Source: Lelliottia wanjuensis (GTDB lineage: Bacteria > Pseudomonadota > Gammaproteobacteria > Enterobacterales > Enterobacteriaceae). Taken from it: DNA of 64,000 nucleotides. How positions within the stretch are numbered: position 1 is the stretch's first letter; each line of letters opens with the position of its first letter. Below are positions 17,197-25,952 of the stretch, piece by piece. The notes below the pieces were generated by a model. That model saw only the letters and a program-made list of their open reading frames with translations, made no database searches and was not told the origin of the DNA. The position numbers were made by a program, and so were the translations under genes. Where the stretch lies: positions 1 through 64,000 of the forward strand of contig NZ_JASSOT010000080.1 in NCBI RefSeq assembly GCF_030238365.1. Reading direction: 5' to 3'.

Positions 17197-17571
17197 TTAA
17201 CGCTCGTCCCACTCGTCCGCTGCGGTTTGCCCCTCTTCGGTATCCAGCGGCGGCTCAAGCTGAAACTCACCCTCATCCCATTCGTGAAGGGTGTTTTCCT
17301 CCAGCCACTCCTGTCGCAACTCAATTTCCTCATAATCACCGTCGAAAACGGCCTGAGCCGCCTGGCCGCTCAGCACCGGCAGACACTCACCGTCTTCACC
17401 TTCGTCCGCAAAGAATTCGGCCTGCCACATGATATCGCCATCCTGCAGGACATATTTTTGAATATTGAGTTGCTGAATGTCCGCATCTTCCTCCTCGATA
17501 TTGGTGTTATCGGCGAGAAACTCTTCACGAGCGGCATCAATGGCTTCTTCCAGCGTGGCATACATGGTCAT
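17197..17571 (-). CDS. msyB: Acidic protein MsyB
   Basis: MsyB is a very acidic 124-residue cytoplasmic protein first found as a multicopy suppressor of secY and secA mutants. Its direct role is unknown. Asp and Glu make up a large share of residues, ending in AADEWDER as in E. coli. It is convergent with yceK. Confidence 0.93.
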   Translation of the reverse strand: MTMYATLEEAIDAAREEFLADNTNIEEEDADIQQLNIQKYVLQDGDIMWQAEFFADEGEDGECLPVLSGQAAQAVFDGDYEEIELRQEWLEENTLHEWDEGEFQLEPPLDTEEGQTAADEWDER

Positions 17572-17657
17572 CGGTATCTCCCTGTGATTCGCAGTGGTGT
17601 TCAGGGAAAGAATAGCTGATTCTCCGATTTTGCAAGTATGAATGCGCCAATAAGTTA

Positions 17658-18884
17658 TCAGGAGGAGGCATTAAGCGCGGGCTGCGACGCGCGGGCCAGG
17701 CTCCACCACGAGTAAATCGCGTTGAACAGCACGACGCTTGCGGTAACGATAAACACGGCGCGGAAGCCAAAGCTCGCGGAAATCCCGGCCCCGACCAGCG
17801 GCCCCGTGACGTTGCCAATGTCGCGGAAAGACTGGTTGTAGCTGAATATCCGCCCGGCAATCTGGTTCGTCGAATTGTAGACCAGCAGCGTTTGCACCGC
17901 CGGAAGCAGCGCTCCGTCAGCAGCGCCGAGTAAAAAGCGCAGCACGCCGAGCTGCCACGGCGTTTGCACGAACGACATGGGGATCAACAGCACAACTGAG
18001 ATCACAAGAGCGGCAATCAGGATCTTCTCCGGCCCAATGCGATCCCCCAGTTTACCGAGACGCGGGGCGCTCAGTAGGGCAGCGACGCCGGGCACGGAAG
18101 CAATCATGCCGCTGATAAAGGCGATATTGCTGACGTTACCGGCCAGCTCGCGGACGTACAGCGTCAGAATCGGGGCGATAGAACCTGTCGCCACCTGGAT
18201 AATCATCGTCGTCACAAACAGGCTCAGCACCAGTTTCGGATTTTTTAGCGAGCCGATGACATCGCGTGCATGCAGCATCTCTCTTTTTGGCACCGGGGTG
18301 AATTTTTCGCGGATACAGAACGCGGTCAGCAGGAAGCAGGCGAAAAGCACGCTGGCGGTGATGAAGAACACCGGGCGCAGCCCGTAGGTATCGGCCATTA
18401 GCCCCCCGGCGAGGGGACCTAGCAGTGCGCCGCTGACGCCGCCGGTCGATAACGTCCCGAGCGCCCAGCCGCTTTTATGACGCGGAATTTGCGTGGCGAT
18501 CAGGGCGTTGGCGTTGGGGACAAACCCGCCCAGCAGCCCAAGCAGCGCGCGTAAAATCAGAAACTGCCAGATGTTCTGCGCCAGCCCCATAAGCACCATG
18601 ATGATCGCCATACCGAGCGCGGAGCGCAGGAGCATGATTTTGCGGCCTTTTCGGTCGGCAAGCCCGCCCCAGAAAGGGGACGCAATGGCGGAGAACAGAA
18701 ACGTAATGCTGAACACCAGGCCAGACCACATATTCAGGGCGCTATGCCCCGTGACGCCGAGTTGCTCGACATACAGCGGCAGAAAAGGCATCACCAGGCT
18801 AAATCCGGCACCGGTCAGAAAACAGCCGAGCCAGGCAACCACGAGGTTACGTTTCCAGTTTATGGGGACATCTGAGGGTGACAT
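17658..18884 (-). CDS. mdtG: Multidrug efflux MFS transporter MdtG
   Basis: MdtG is an inner-membrane 12-helix drug:H+ antiporter (DHA1 family); in E. coli it confers fosfomycin and deoxycholate tolerance when overexpressed. It has 408 residues, the same length as E. coli. Motif A, GGLADRKGRK, lies near residues 74-83, and a second copy (GKLGDRIGPEK) is in the C-terminal half. In E. coli it belongs to the mar/sox/rob regulon; I could not place a marbox with confidence. Confidence 0.95.
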   Translation of the reverse strand: MSPSDVPINWKRNLVVAWLGCFLTGAGFSLVMPFLPLYVEQLGVTGHSALNMWSGLVFSITFLFSAIASPFWGGLADRKGRKIMLLRSALGMAIIMVLMGLAQNIWQFLILRALLGLLGGFVPNANALIATQIPRHKSGWALGTLSTGGVSGALLGPLAGGLMADTYGLRPVFFITASVLFACFLLTAFCIREKFTPVPKREMLHARDVIGSLKNPKLVLSLFVTTMIIQVATGSIAPILTLYVRELAGNVSNIAFISGMIASVPGVAALLSAPRLGKLGDRIGPEKILIAALVISVVLLIPMSFVQTPWQLGVLRFLLGAADGALLPAVQTLLVYNSTNQIAGRIFSYNQSFRDIGNVTGPLVGAGISASFGFRAVFIVTASVVLFNAIYSWWSLARASQPALNASS

Positions 18885-18981
18885 AGCAATCCGTAACGCG
18901 AGAAGAGAAGGTAGTAAGCCTGCTAATTATGCGCCTGGGTGATGATTGCTGCAATGCGAAGGGCTTTTAAAGCTAAAAGGG

Positions 18982-19002
18982 ATGCGGCCTCGGAGGCCGC
19001 AT
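18982..19002 (-). terminator. Hairpin after lpxL
   Basis: A 9-bp stem ATGCGGCCT/AGGCCGCAT (18982-18990 with 18994-19002) lies just after the lpxL stop codon. The U run on the minus strand is delayed by CCC, so it is a weaker terminator. Confidence 0.6.
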
Positions 19003-19007
19003 TGAGA

Positions 19008-19934
19008 TCAGTAGCGCGACGGCATACCTTCCGGGCGAGTCTTAAAGCGGCGGTGCAGCCACATATATTGCTCCGGGGCGAGCATGATGCACTTCTCGAC
19101 CACGCCGTTCATCCAGCGGGCGGTCGTTTCGGCATCATCCAGCGGCGGAGCGCATTCCGGCTCCAGCATCATCAGCTCGTAGCCTTTCCCGTCCGGTTTG
19201 CGGCGCGGTACAAAAGGCACAATCGCCGCTTTTGACATGCGCGCCAGCATCCAGGTGCCGGTGGTGGTCGCGGTCTCCTGAACGGCGAAGAAAGGGACAA
19301 ACACGCTGGATTGCTTCCCGTAATCGTGGTCTGGCGCGTACCAGATCACTTCCCCATTTTTCAGGGCGCGGATCATGCCTTTCAGGTCTTTACGGTCAAT
19401 CATGCTCTTATTGGAGCGCATACGGCCCCAGGTTTGCAGCAGATCGATCACCGGATTATCGTTCGGGCGATAGACACCGATGCCGGGAGCCTGCATGCCA
19501 AACATCCGCGCGCCGATTTCGAGCGTGAGAAAGTGGATGCCGATCAGCAGCACGCCGGTTTTTTGCGCCTGCAGCGTATGCACCGGTTCCATCCCGGTTC
19601 CGGTGACGTCATACCAGCGCGCCATGCGCTTATCAGGCCAGAACCAGGCCATTCCGGTCTCCATCAGGCCCATGCCGACGGATTCGAAATTTTTCCTGAC
19701 CATACGCTCGCGCTCTTGCGCGCCCATCTCAGGAAAACTGAGTTCCAGATTGCGACTCGCGATCTTAACGCGACGTTTCATGAAACGCTGAGCAATGTGG
19801 CCGAGACCGCAACCGATGCGATAAATCATCGGGTAGGGCAGTTGTACCAGCAACCATAAAAGGCCGACGCCGGCCCAGGTTGGCCAGTAACGTGGGTGAA
19901 GCAGCGCCGCAGAAAATTGGGGTAATCGGGTCAT
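19008..19934 (-). CDS. lpxL: Lauroyltransferase LpxL (Kdo2-lipid IVA)
   Basis: LpxL (HtrB) transfers laurate from acyl-ACP to Kdo2-lipid IVA in late lipid A synthesis at the inner membrane. It has 308 residues (E. coli 306). One N-terminal membrane helix is followed by the HX4D/E catalytic motif HFLTLE near residue 134. Other family blocks are YRPNDNP, RSNKSMIDRKDLKG and WYAPDHDYG, and the protein ends RPEGMPSRY. Confidence 0.96.
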   Translation of the reverse strand: MTRLPQFSAALLHPRYWPTWAGVGLLWLLVQLPYPMIYRIGCGLGHIAQRFMKRRVKIASRNLELSFPEMGAQERERMVRKNFESVGMGLMETGMAWFWPDKRMARWYDVTGTGMEPVHTLQAQKTGVLLIGIHFLTLEIGARMFGMQAPGIGVYRPNDNPVIDLLQTWGRMRSNKSMIDRKDLKGMIRALKNGEVIWYAPDHDYGKQSSVFVPFFAVQETATTTGTWMLARMSKAAIVPFVPRRKPDGKGYELMMLEPECAPPLDDAETTARWMNGVVEKCIMLAPEQYMWLHRRFKTRPEGMPSRY

Positions 19935-20154
19935 GTCTTTCCTGTCTTTTTCGTCCTTATGCCGTCATTCTCGCATTTTTTAAAACCATAACCAAAACGA
20001 ATGGGCGCCGAATGAGCGCTTTTGCAGCAATTGTTGCTACATTATTTTTTGGATGAGAGAAATGTAGCGCAAAATGTGGGGATGTAAATTCTCATTGTAT
20101 GCTATATGATGCCGCCGATTTTCTTTCTCTTAACGATTGCAGGAACCGTACACC
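19935..20154. promoter_or_regulatory. Divergent gap between lpxL and trhO
   Basis: This 220-bp gap is AT-rich and should carry promoters for both genes. GCTATATGAT near 20102-20111 could be part of a trhO -10 element, but I see no convincing -35 box. No gene was found. Confidence 0.4.
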
Positions 20155-21204
20155 ATGCCAGTGTTACACAACCGCATTTCGAATGAGACCCTGAAAGCAC
20201 GCATGCTGGCGGAAACCGAAGCGCGTGTAACTATCTCATTCTATAAATATTTTACTATCTCAGAGCCGCAGGAAACCCGCGACGCACTCTACAAGGCTTT
20301 CGAAGCACTGAATGTCTTTGGCCGCGTTTACCTGGCTCATGAAGGCATCAACGCCCAGATCAGCGTGCCAGAAAGTAAAGTGAGCGCCTTCCGCGATGTG
20401 CTTTACGGTTTTGATCCCGCGCTCGACAACCTGCGCCTGAACGTGGCCCTCGACGATGACGGGAAATCCTTCTGGGTGCTGCGCATGAAAGTGCGTGAAC
20501 GCATCGTGGCAGACGGTATCGACGACCCAACGTTTAACGCGGCTGACGTCGGCGAATACCTGAAAGCGGCGGAAGTGAACGCCATGCTCGACGATCCCGA
20601 CGCCGTGTTTATCGATATGCGTAACCACTACGAATATGAAGTGGGCCATTTCGAAAACGCGCTTGAGATCCCGGCGGATACCTTCCGCGAGCAGCTGCCG
20701 AAAGCCGTGGAGATGATGCAGGAGCACAAAGATAAAAAAATTGTGATGTACTGCACCGGGGGCATTCGCTGCGAAAAAGCCAGCGCTTTCATGAAGCACA
20801 GCGGTTTCAATAAGGTCTGGCACATTGAAGGCGGGATTATCGAATACGCTCGTCGCGCGCGTGAGCAGGGCTTACCGGTGCGCTTTATCGGCAAGAACTT
20901 CGTCTTTGACGAGCGCATGGGCGAGCGTATTTCCGAAGACGTGATTGCGCACTGTCATCAGTGCGGTACGCCGTGCGATACCCACACCAACTGCAAAAAC
21001 GACGGCTGTCATCTGCTGTTTATCCAGTGTCCGGCGTGTGCGGAGAAGTTCCGCGGCTGCTGTAGCGAACTCTGTAGTGAAGAGAGCGTTCTGCCGGAAG
21101 AAGAGCAGCGTCGCCGTCGCGCGGGGCGTGAAAACGGCAACAAGATCTTCAACAAATCACGCGGTCGACTGAATACCAAACTGGGTATTCCTGACCCGGA
21201 GTGA
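20155..21204 (+). CDS. trhO: tRNA uridine 34 hydroxylase TrhO
   Basis: TrhO (YceA) makes 5-hydroxyuridine at position 34 of tRNAs using O2. The protein has 349 residues from the ATG at 20155, which gives MPVLHNRISN as in E. coli. An N-terminal acylphosphatase-like domain is followed by a rhodanese domain whose active-site Cys is in MYCTGGIRCEKA (about residue 198). A Cys-rich C-terminal part follows (CHQCGTPC, CPACAEKFRGCC). It is followed by a strong terminator. Confidence 0.95.
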   Translation: MPVLHNRISNETLKARMLAETEARVTISFYKYFTISEPQETRDALYKAFEALNVFGRVYLAHEGINAQISVPESKVSAFRDVLYGFDPALDNLRLNVALDDDGKSFWVLRMKVRERIVADGIDDPTFNAADVGEYLKAAEVNAMLDDPDAVFIDMRNHYEYEVGHFENALEIPADTFREQLPKAVEMMQEHKDKKIVMYCTGGIRCEKASAFMKHSGFNKVWHIEGGIIEYARRAREQGLPVRFIGKNFVFDERMGERISEDVIAHCHQCGTPCDTHTNCKNDGCHLLFIQCPACAEKFRGCCSELCSEESVLPEEEQRRRRAGRENGNKIFNKSRGRLNTKLGIPDPE

Positions 21205-21211
21205 AAAAGTT

Positions 21212-21243
21212 ATCCCGGCGCGCAATGCGGCCGGGATTTTTTT
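21212..21243 (+). terminator. Terminator after trhO
   Basis: An 8-bp stem ATCCCGGC/GCCGGGAT (21212-21219 with 21230-21237) is followed by eight T residues. It sits against the end of the convergent yceI. Confidence 0.87.
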
Positions 21244-21817
21244 ACTTCTGCTGGACGCCTTCCACGGAAATAATCAGATCCACTTCCTGCGACGCCGGGC
21301 CTAAATCGGTGGTGATGTTAAAATCTTTCAGACGGATTTTCCCTTCAGCTTCGAAGCCTGCGCGTTTGCCGCCCCACGGATCATCACCCTGACCAATGAG
21401 TTTCGCATCCAGCGTCACCGGTTTGGTCACGCCATTCAGGGTCAGGTTGCCGGTAATATCCAGCCCGTCGCCATCCTTTTTCACTTCCGTTGAGGTAAAG
21501 GTCGCCTGCGGGAATTTCGCCACATTCAGGAATTCCGCGCTGCGCAGATGTTTATCGCGCTCGGCGTGGTTGGTGTCCAGGCTGTTGGTGTTGATGGTCA
21601 CATTCACTTTGTCCGCTGCGGGATTTTTTTCGTCAAAGGTGAAGGTGCCGTCGAAATCTTTAAAGGTGCCGTACAGCCAGCTGTAACCCAGGTGCTGAAT
21701 ACGGAAATTAACGAAGGCGTGCTGGCCCTCTTTATCAATTTTATAGTCAGCGGCGACGGCAGAGCCGGTGGCAAATACCAGCGAACCTAACGCGATACCC
21801 AGCAGGTGTTTTTTCAT
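21242..21817 (-). CDS. yceI: Periplasmic YceI, isoprenoid-binding lipocalin-like protein
   Basis: The 191-residue protein has a signal peptide ending at VAA (about residue 22) and an eight-stranded YceI beta barrel. Homologues bind polyisoprenoid lipids. In E. coli it is induced by high pH and osmotic stress. The sequence ADYKIDKEGQHAFVNFRIQH and DDPWGGKRAGFEAEG is strongly conserved. It lies 2 bp after yceJ, so the two form an operon. Confidence 0.95.
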   Translation of the reverse strand: MKKHLLGIALGSLVFATGSAVAADYKIDKEGQHAFVNFRIQHLGYSWLYGTFKDFDGTFTFDEKNPAADKVNVTINTNSLDTNHAERDKHLRSAEFLNVAKFPQATFTSTEVKKDGDGLDITGNLTLNGVTKPVTLDAKLIGQGDDPWGGKRAGFEAEGKIRLKDFNITTDLGPASQEVDLIISVEGVQQK

Positions 21818-21819
21818 TT

Positions 21820-22386
21820 TTATGCTCCAGAGTCAACAGACGATCGGCCAAGCATCCGCTTGAGCGTGGCGTCCTTATCGATGAAATGATGTTTAAGGGC
21901 CGCAAGGCCATGAAGGACAGAGATGATCACCACGCCCCAGGCAAGCCACAGATGCACCTGGCCCGCCAGATCGGCCTGCGAACCGGCATCCGCGAGCGTG
22001 GCCGGAACCTCAAAGAGGCCAAAGACGCTGATCGGTTTGCCATCGGCGGTGGAAATCAGATAGCCGCTGATCAAAATGGCAAACAGCAGGACATACAGGA
22101 TGATATGAGCAGCGGCGGCACCGATACGCGTCAGTTTGCTGTAGCTTTTCAGCGCCGGGGGAGGTGGAGAGAGGTGTCGCCAGAGGATACGGACGACCAG
22201 CGCCATTATCAGCAGAATACCTATGCTTTTGTGCAGTTCAGGCGCCTGATGATACCAGCCGTCGTAATAGCTCAGCGTCACCATCCACAAACCTAAGCCG
22301 AACATGCCATAAACCGCGAGAGCAATTAACCAGTGCAAACTCATGGATATTATTCCATAGCGTGCAGAAGAATTACGCAGTTGCAT
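21820..22386 (-). CDS. yceJ: Cytochrome b561 homologue YceJ
   Basis: YceJ is a four-helix inner-membrane cytochrome b561-type protein. From the ATG at 22386 it has 188 residues, matching E. coli; the upstream ATG at 22398 directly abuts the AGGG and would add four residues. Candidate haem-ligand histidines are in SLHWLIAL, ELHKSIG, AAHIILY and QVHLWLAW. Pairing with yceI suggests a role in redox chemistry of a lipid or quinone-like ligand, but this is not shown. Confidence 0.93.
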   Translation of the reverse strand: MQLRNSSARYGIISMSLHWLIALAVYGMFGLGLWMVTLSYYDGWYHQAPELHKSIGILLIMALVVRILWRHLSPPPPALKSYSKLTRIGAAAAHIILYVLLFAILISGYLISTADGKPISVFGLFEVPATLADAGSQADLAGQVHLWLAWGVVIISVLHGLAALKHHFIDKDATLKRMLGRSSVDSGA

Positions 22387-22647
22387 AATGATGACCATCC
22401 CTAATTAATTTGAAGGGTAAAAATGGCCTGTGAAAACGTTTATTGCAACTGATATTTAAGCATTAGGAATATTCATTTTTCTATTTCAATATTTTTGATT
22501 GTGTAATGCGGTTTTGCTTCAATTCATTCGTGGGTAAGTCGCTGTTTCGAGTGGGAAAGGGCAATGCGGAAGATATGTTGCAATCAAATTATTTGCTGCA
22601 AAATTAAGGTAATATAAAGTATTGTCAATTATCGTCAGCATCTCTTT
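22387..22647. other. Gap between yceJ and yceO, no gene seen
   Basis: This 261-bp AT-rich stretch should contain the yceJI promoter and the end of the yceO transcript. No repeat, hairpin or further gene was recognised. Confidence 0.5.
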
Positions 22648-22764
22648 TCAGAAAAATACAATATAAATAACATCGATGATAGCCAGTAAGGACCATAACA
22701 AAATATAGAGCATGAAATGTTCGCGAATATTGTTAACCAGATAATCGAAGATCCTGCGCATCAT
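22648..22764 (-). CDS. yceO: Small membrane protein YceO
   Basis: A 38-codon frame reads MMRRIFDYLVNNIREH and continues into a hydrophobic helix of about 20 residues ending IYIVFF. E. coli YceO (46 residues) has the matching pattern RRLLHYLINNIREHLMLY and lies in the same place and orientation, after solA. The ribosome site is weak. The residue pattern, with substitutions mostly conservative, supports a real gene. Its function is unknown; E. coli yceO has been linked to acid resistance and biofilm formation. Confidence 0.75.
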   Translation of the reverse strand: MMRRIFDYLVNNIREHFMLYILLWSLLAIIDVIYIVFF

Positions 22765-22790
22765 TTTTGTTACCGAGAGTAGAAAGAGAA

Positions 22791-22811
22791 AGGCTCCGAA
22801 AGTCGGAGCCT
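22791..22811 (-). terminator. Terminator after solA
   Basis: A 9-bp stem AGGCTCCGA/TCGGAGCCT (22791-22799 with 22803-22811) lies after the solA stop codon. The U run on the minus strand is interrupted (TTTCTCTTT). Confidence 0.7.
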
Positions 22812-22821
22812 GAAGAGAGGA

Positions 22822-23940
22822 TTATCCGCCAAAACGCGAGAGAGAGAAGGGCGTCAGATCAAACTGCGGGGTCATTCCCTGCCCGAACTGCGCTGCGATC
22901 TCACCCAGCACCGAGGCGAATTTAAACCCGTGGCCGCTCAGCCCGGTGATCAGCAGCGTATTGCTGTGTCCCGGCAGCGTATCGATGATGAAATCCTCAT
23001 TCGGGGTGTTGTCGTAGGTGCAGGCGGCGCCGTAGAGCAGTCCACCGACGCCCGGCAGCACGTTGCGCAGGAAGTTAAACGCCTCGGAGCCGTCGCCCGG
23101 CAGATCGCCGAAGGGTTTACGCTCCTGCGGCGAGGAGATCACCTGGCCACCGTTATGCTTGCCGATTTTGAGGGCGTCTTTCTCGGACGGGAAGCCGTAG
23201 AACTGATCGCCGTTCGGCAGTTCACCGGTAAAGGCCGGGAATTTGTTCTGCGTACTGAAACGGCCATCGGCCTGGAACCAGGAGAAGACCTTACGCACAG
23301 GCTGAACCGGCAGGTTGGGAAGTAATTTTGTCACCCAGGTTCCGGCGCTCACCAGCAGACGGCTTGCCGTGTAAGGGCCTTCCGGCGTGTCGACGGTTAC
23401 GCCGTCGTCGTGATGATGAATGGCCGTCACCGGGCAGTTAAAGAGCTGCGCGCAGCCAGCCTGTTCTGCCAGGGAGACCCAGGTTTTGATCGCCGTTTCG
23501 CAGTGCAGCACGCCGGACCTGGATTCAAACAGCCCGATGTAATCTTCTGGTACCGTGATTTCCGGCCAGCGTTTCATTACGGCCGCGGCATCGAGGCGCT
23601 CAACGTCCAGATTGAATTCGCGCGCGCTGTGCTCGACGTTCGCCAGAAATTCCGAATGCGCCGGGCCGAGATTCACCACACCCGTGCGCTCAAAAATCTT
23701 CTCTTCACTCAGGGCCGATAATTCATCCCAGAGCTGCTGTGCTCTGAGCACCAGCGGGACGTAACGCTCGCCTTCGCCATAGGCGTGGCGGATGAGACGG
23801 GTATCGCCGTGGTGACTCCCCTCAGCGTGTGGAGGAAGGTGGGCATCGATCATCAGGACGTTCAGGCCAGCTTGGGTGGCGTAATAACCCGCAGCAGAAC
23901 CGACCGAGCCGCTGCCTAAAATAATCAAGTCGTATTTCAT
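22822..23940 (-). CDS. solA: N-methyl-L-tryptophan oxidase SolA
   Basis: SolA is a monomeric sarcosine oxidase-family flavoenzyme that oxidatively demethylates N-methyl amino acids. It has 372 residues, as in E. coli. The N-terminal FAD motif GSGSVGSAAGYY (residues 9-20) is clear. The Cys for covalent FAD linkage is in GAACTYDNTPNEDF near residue 308. It is a single-gene unit with its own terminator. Confidence 0.95.
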   Translation of the reverse strand: MKYDLIILGSGSVGSAAGYYATQAGLNVLMIDAHLPPHAEGSHHGDTRLIRHAYGEGERYVPLVLRAQQLWDELSALSEEKIFERTGVVNLGPAHSEFLANVEHSAREFNLDVERLDAAAVMKRWPEITVPEDYIGLFESRSGVLHCETAIKTWVSLAEQAGCAQLFNCPVTAIHHHDDGVTVDTPEGPYTASRLLVSAGTWVTKLLPNLPVQPVRKVFSWFQADGRFSTQNKFPAFTGELPNGDQFYGFPSEKDALKIGKHNGGQVISSPQERKPFGDLPGDGSEAFNFLRNVLPGVGGLLYGAACTYDNTPNEDFIIDTLPGHSNTLLITGLSGHGFKFASVLGEIAAQFGQGMTPQFDLTPFSLSRFGG

Positions 23941-24014
23941 GAGAATCTCTTAAACCAGGACTTAAGTTTGCAGAGTAATTAAGATGAAAGGCTTATTCAA
24001 GGGAGAAATAAATG

Positions 24015-24033
24015 AGGCACCGTTAAGGTGCCT
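24015..24033 (-). terminator. Probable terminator after bssS
   Basis: A 7-bp stem AGGCACC/GGTGCCT (24015-24021 with 24027-24033) lies 25 bp after the bssS stop codon. The minus-strand tail is CATTTATTT, so it is weak. Confidence 0.55.
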
Positions 24034-24057
24034 GTTGAGTGAATGTAGGGCATAAAT

Positions 24058-24312
24058 TTAATGCCGACGATACTCATTTTCCTGGTAGTCGCCAGACTCT
24101 ATTTTGGCAATGCCTGCCTCTAAAATAGAAATAAACTGGCGTGCAACATCGGTGGTCAGCCACAGTGTCTGACCAACTTCCGCTTCTTCACGGCTAGGCT
24201 GATTCGGGGTCTGGTAGTGCAAACGCAGCATCAGTGCATCGTAGCTGTCTACGGTACTGATATCCCATCCGACAAGAGGATGGGTCTGGATGACTTCATT
24301 ATTCTTTTCCAT
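24058..24312 (-). CDS. bssS: Biofilm regulator BssS
   Basis: BssS is a small cytoplasmic protein reported to influence biofilm formation and indole/AI-2 signalling in E. coli. The second ATG of an ATGATG pair (24312) is chosen, since it gives 84 residues as in E. coli and better spacing from the GGGGG ribosome site. The sequence MEKNNEVIQTHPLVGWDIS is almost unchanged; the middle (QPSREEAE) varies. Confidence 0.93.
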   Translation of the reverse strand: MEKNNEVIQTHPLVGWDISTVDSYDALMLRLHYQTPNQPSREEAEVGQTLWLTTDVARQFISILEAGIAKIESGDYQENEYRRH

Positions 24313-24315
24313 CAT

Positions 24316-24533
24316 AACCCCCGTAATACGTGTTAGAAGACAACGACTGTGAGGTTCAATGCGTGTTTTTCTGAAGCAACTTCAGTATATCAATAAATAA
24401 GGGATATGCAGGGGAAAATAAACAGGTAGCAACACATTTTTCTGCTTTTTAGGATTGTTTGAACAATAAAACGCCATCTTATTCACGTTTTTTTAAGAAG
24501 ATACGCAATTAATTTGAACTTATTTTAAAAGCA
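24316..24533. other. Gap between dinI terminator and bssS, no gene seen
   Basis: The region is AT-rich and should hold the bssS promoter. A 13-codon plus-strand frame at 24359 has no support. Nothing else was recognised. Confidence 0.45.
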
Positions 24534-24563
24534 TAAAAAAAGCCGGGGCGACCCGGCAAAAAA
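24534..24563 (-). terminator. Terminator after dinI
   Basis: The stem GCCGGG/CCCGGC (24542-24547 with 24552-24557) is followed on the minus strand by a U run of seven and preceded by one as well. Confidence 0.85.
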
Positions 24564-24583
24564 AGACAATGAGGGAGAAATAA

Positions 24584-24829
24584 TTATTCGGTGATAAACC
24601 AGTCGTCGGCGCTTTCCCAGGTTTCCTGCAGGATTTCGCTGATGCGATCTTTATCATCTTTCGCCCCGCCGAGAACGGAGAGATTGTTGGCAGTGGCGTA
24701 ACGCACGGTGACGTTCCCGTTTTGATCGGGGAAGGTCTCGTTAATGCGACGGGAGAGTTCTCCGGCCAGCGCATCCAGCGCGCCAGCAGGCAAAGCGGTG
24801 GTTTTGGCGATAGTGACTTCAATACGCAT
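24584..24829 (-). CDS. dinI: DNA damage-inducible protein DinI
   Basis: DinI binds RecA filaments and modulates RecA coprotease activity, tuning the SOS response. It has 81 residues, the usual length. The family pattern MRIEVTIAKTTALPAGALDAL is clear. The acidic C-terminal helix ends ESADDWFITE and mimics DNA at the RecA interface. A LexA box lies 22 bp upstream. Confidence 0.96.
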   Translation of the reverse strand: MRIEVTIAKTTALPAGALDALAGELSRRINETFPDQNGNVTVRYATANNLSVLGGAKDDKDRISEILQETWESADDWFITE

Positions 24830-24850
24830 AATGGCCCCCTGTGTAATATA

Positions 24851-24866
24851 CTGTGTATTTATACAG
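24851..24866 (-). promoter_or_regulatory. LexA (SOS) box of dinI
   Basis: CTGTATAAATACACAG on the minus strand fits the CTGT-N8-ACAG LexA consensus exactly. A TATAAA -10 candidate lies within it, with a TTGTAA -35 candidate 17 bp further upstream, so LexA would block RNA polymerase. Confidence 0.88.
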
Positions 24867-24903
24867 GCATCATGTCGAACTTACAACAGGGGGCGACAAA
24901 AAA

Positions 24904-25950
24904 TTACTGTTTAACCGTCCAGTTAACGGTTTCACCGGCCAGGAACGGGATCAGGGTGTCGTCCGTCAGGGCGATAGCATCGACGACCTGGCTCTCTTTG
25001 CGCTCCAGTTCGATAAAGCTTTCATTCACCGGCAGACCGTAGAAGCGTGGGCCATTGAGTGAGCAGAAGGCTTCGAAGTGCTCCAGCGCACCCATCTCTT
25101 CAAATACCGTGGCGTAGCTGGCGAGCGCGGTTGGGGCGTTGAAACAGCCTGCGCAGCCGCAGCTGGCCTCTTTGCGGTGACGCGCATGTGGTGCCGAGTC
25201 GGTCCCGAGGAAGGCGCGGGTAAAGCCGCTGGCCACCAGTTCACGCAGCGCCTGCTGGTGGATATTGCGCTTGAGGATCGGCAGGCAGTACAGGTGAGGG
25301 CGCACGCCGCCGACCAGCATGTGGTTGCGGTTGAACATCAGATGCTGGGGGGTAATGGTCGCGGCGAGCAGTTCGTTGCCGTCGCGTACGTACTCTGCGG
25401 CATCTTTAGTGGTGATGTGCTCGAACACCACTTTCAGCCCCTGCAGACGCTGGCGCAGCGGCTCCATGACGGTCTCAATGAAACGCGCTTCGCGGTCAAA
25501 AATATCAATGTCCGGGTGTGTCACTTCGCCGTGGATCAGCAGCGGCATACCCAGTTTTTCCATGCGTTCCAGCACCGGCATAATCACATCGGTGCTGGTG
25601 ACGCCGTGGCTGGAGTTGGTGGTGGCGTTGGCCGGATAGAGTTTGGCGGCGGTAAACACGCCTTCGTTAAAGCCGCGTTCGACCTCGTTCGGATCGAGGG
25701 AGTCGGTCAGATAGCAGGTCATCAGCGGAGTAAAATCATGGCCTGCCGGAACGGCGTCGAGAATGCGCTGACGATAGGCAATCGCGGCATCCACGGTGGT
25801 GACTGGCGGAACCAGGTTAGGCATGACAATCGCGCGGCCATAGATTTCGCTGGTGTAAGGGACAACGGTTTTCAGCATATCGCCATCGCGCAGATGGATA
25901 TGCCAGTCGTCAGGGCGGCGGATTTTCAGAACCTGGGGATGTGCAGTCAT
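24904..25950 (-). CDS. pyrC: Dihydroorotase PyrC
   Basis: PyrC interconverts N-carbamoyl-L-aspartate and dihydroorotate in de novo pyrimidine synthesis. It has 348 residues, the E. coli length. Zinc-binding histidines are in DWHIHLRD (about 17-19). The carbamylated Lys is in AAKLYPANATT (about 103), and the catalytic Asp is in LGTDSAPHARH (about 251). It has a PurR box and an attenuating leader hairpin upstream. Confidence 0.97.
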   Translation of the reverse strand: MTAHPQVLKIRRPDDWHIHLRDGDMLKTVVPYTSEIYGRAIVMPNLVPPVTTVDAAIAYRQRILDAVPAGHDFTPLMTCYLTDSLDPNEVERGFNEGVFTAAKLYPANATTNSSHGVTSTDVIMPVLERMEKLGMPLLIHGEVTHPDIDIFDREARFIETVMEPLRQRLQGLKVVFEHITTKDAAEYVRDGNELLAATITPQHLMFNRNHMLVGGVRPHLYCLPILKRNIHQQALRELVASGFTRAFLGTDSAPHARHRKEASCGCAGCFNAPTALASYATVFEEMGALEHFEAFCSLNGPRFYGLPVNESFIELERKESQVVDAIALTDDTLIPFLAGETVNWTVKQ

Positions 25951-25952
25951 TG

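Noticed and set aside
18885..19007. Possible marbox upstream of mdtG
   Set aside because: The mar/sox/rob consensus is too loose to choose a site by eye here.
24359..24400. 13-codon plus-strand frame upstream of bssS
   Set aside because: No ribosome site, no recognised homologue, and such frames are common in AT-rich gaps.
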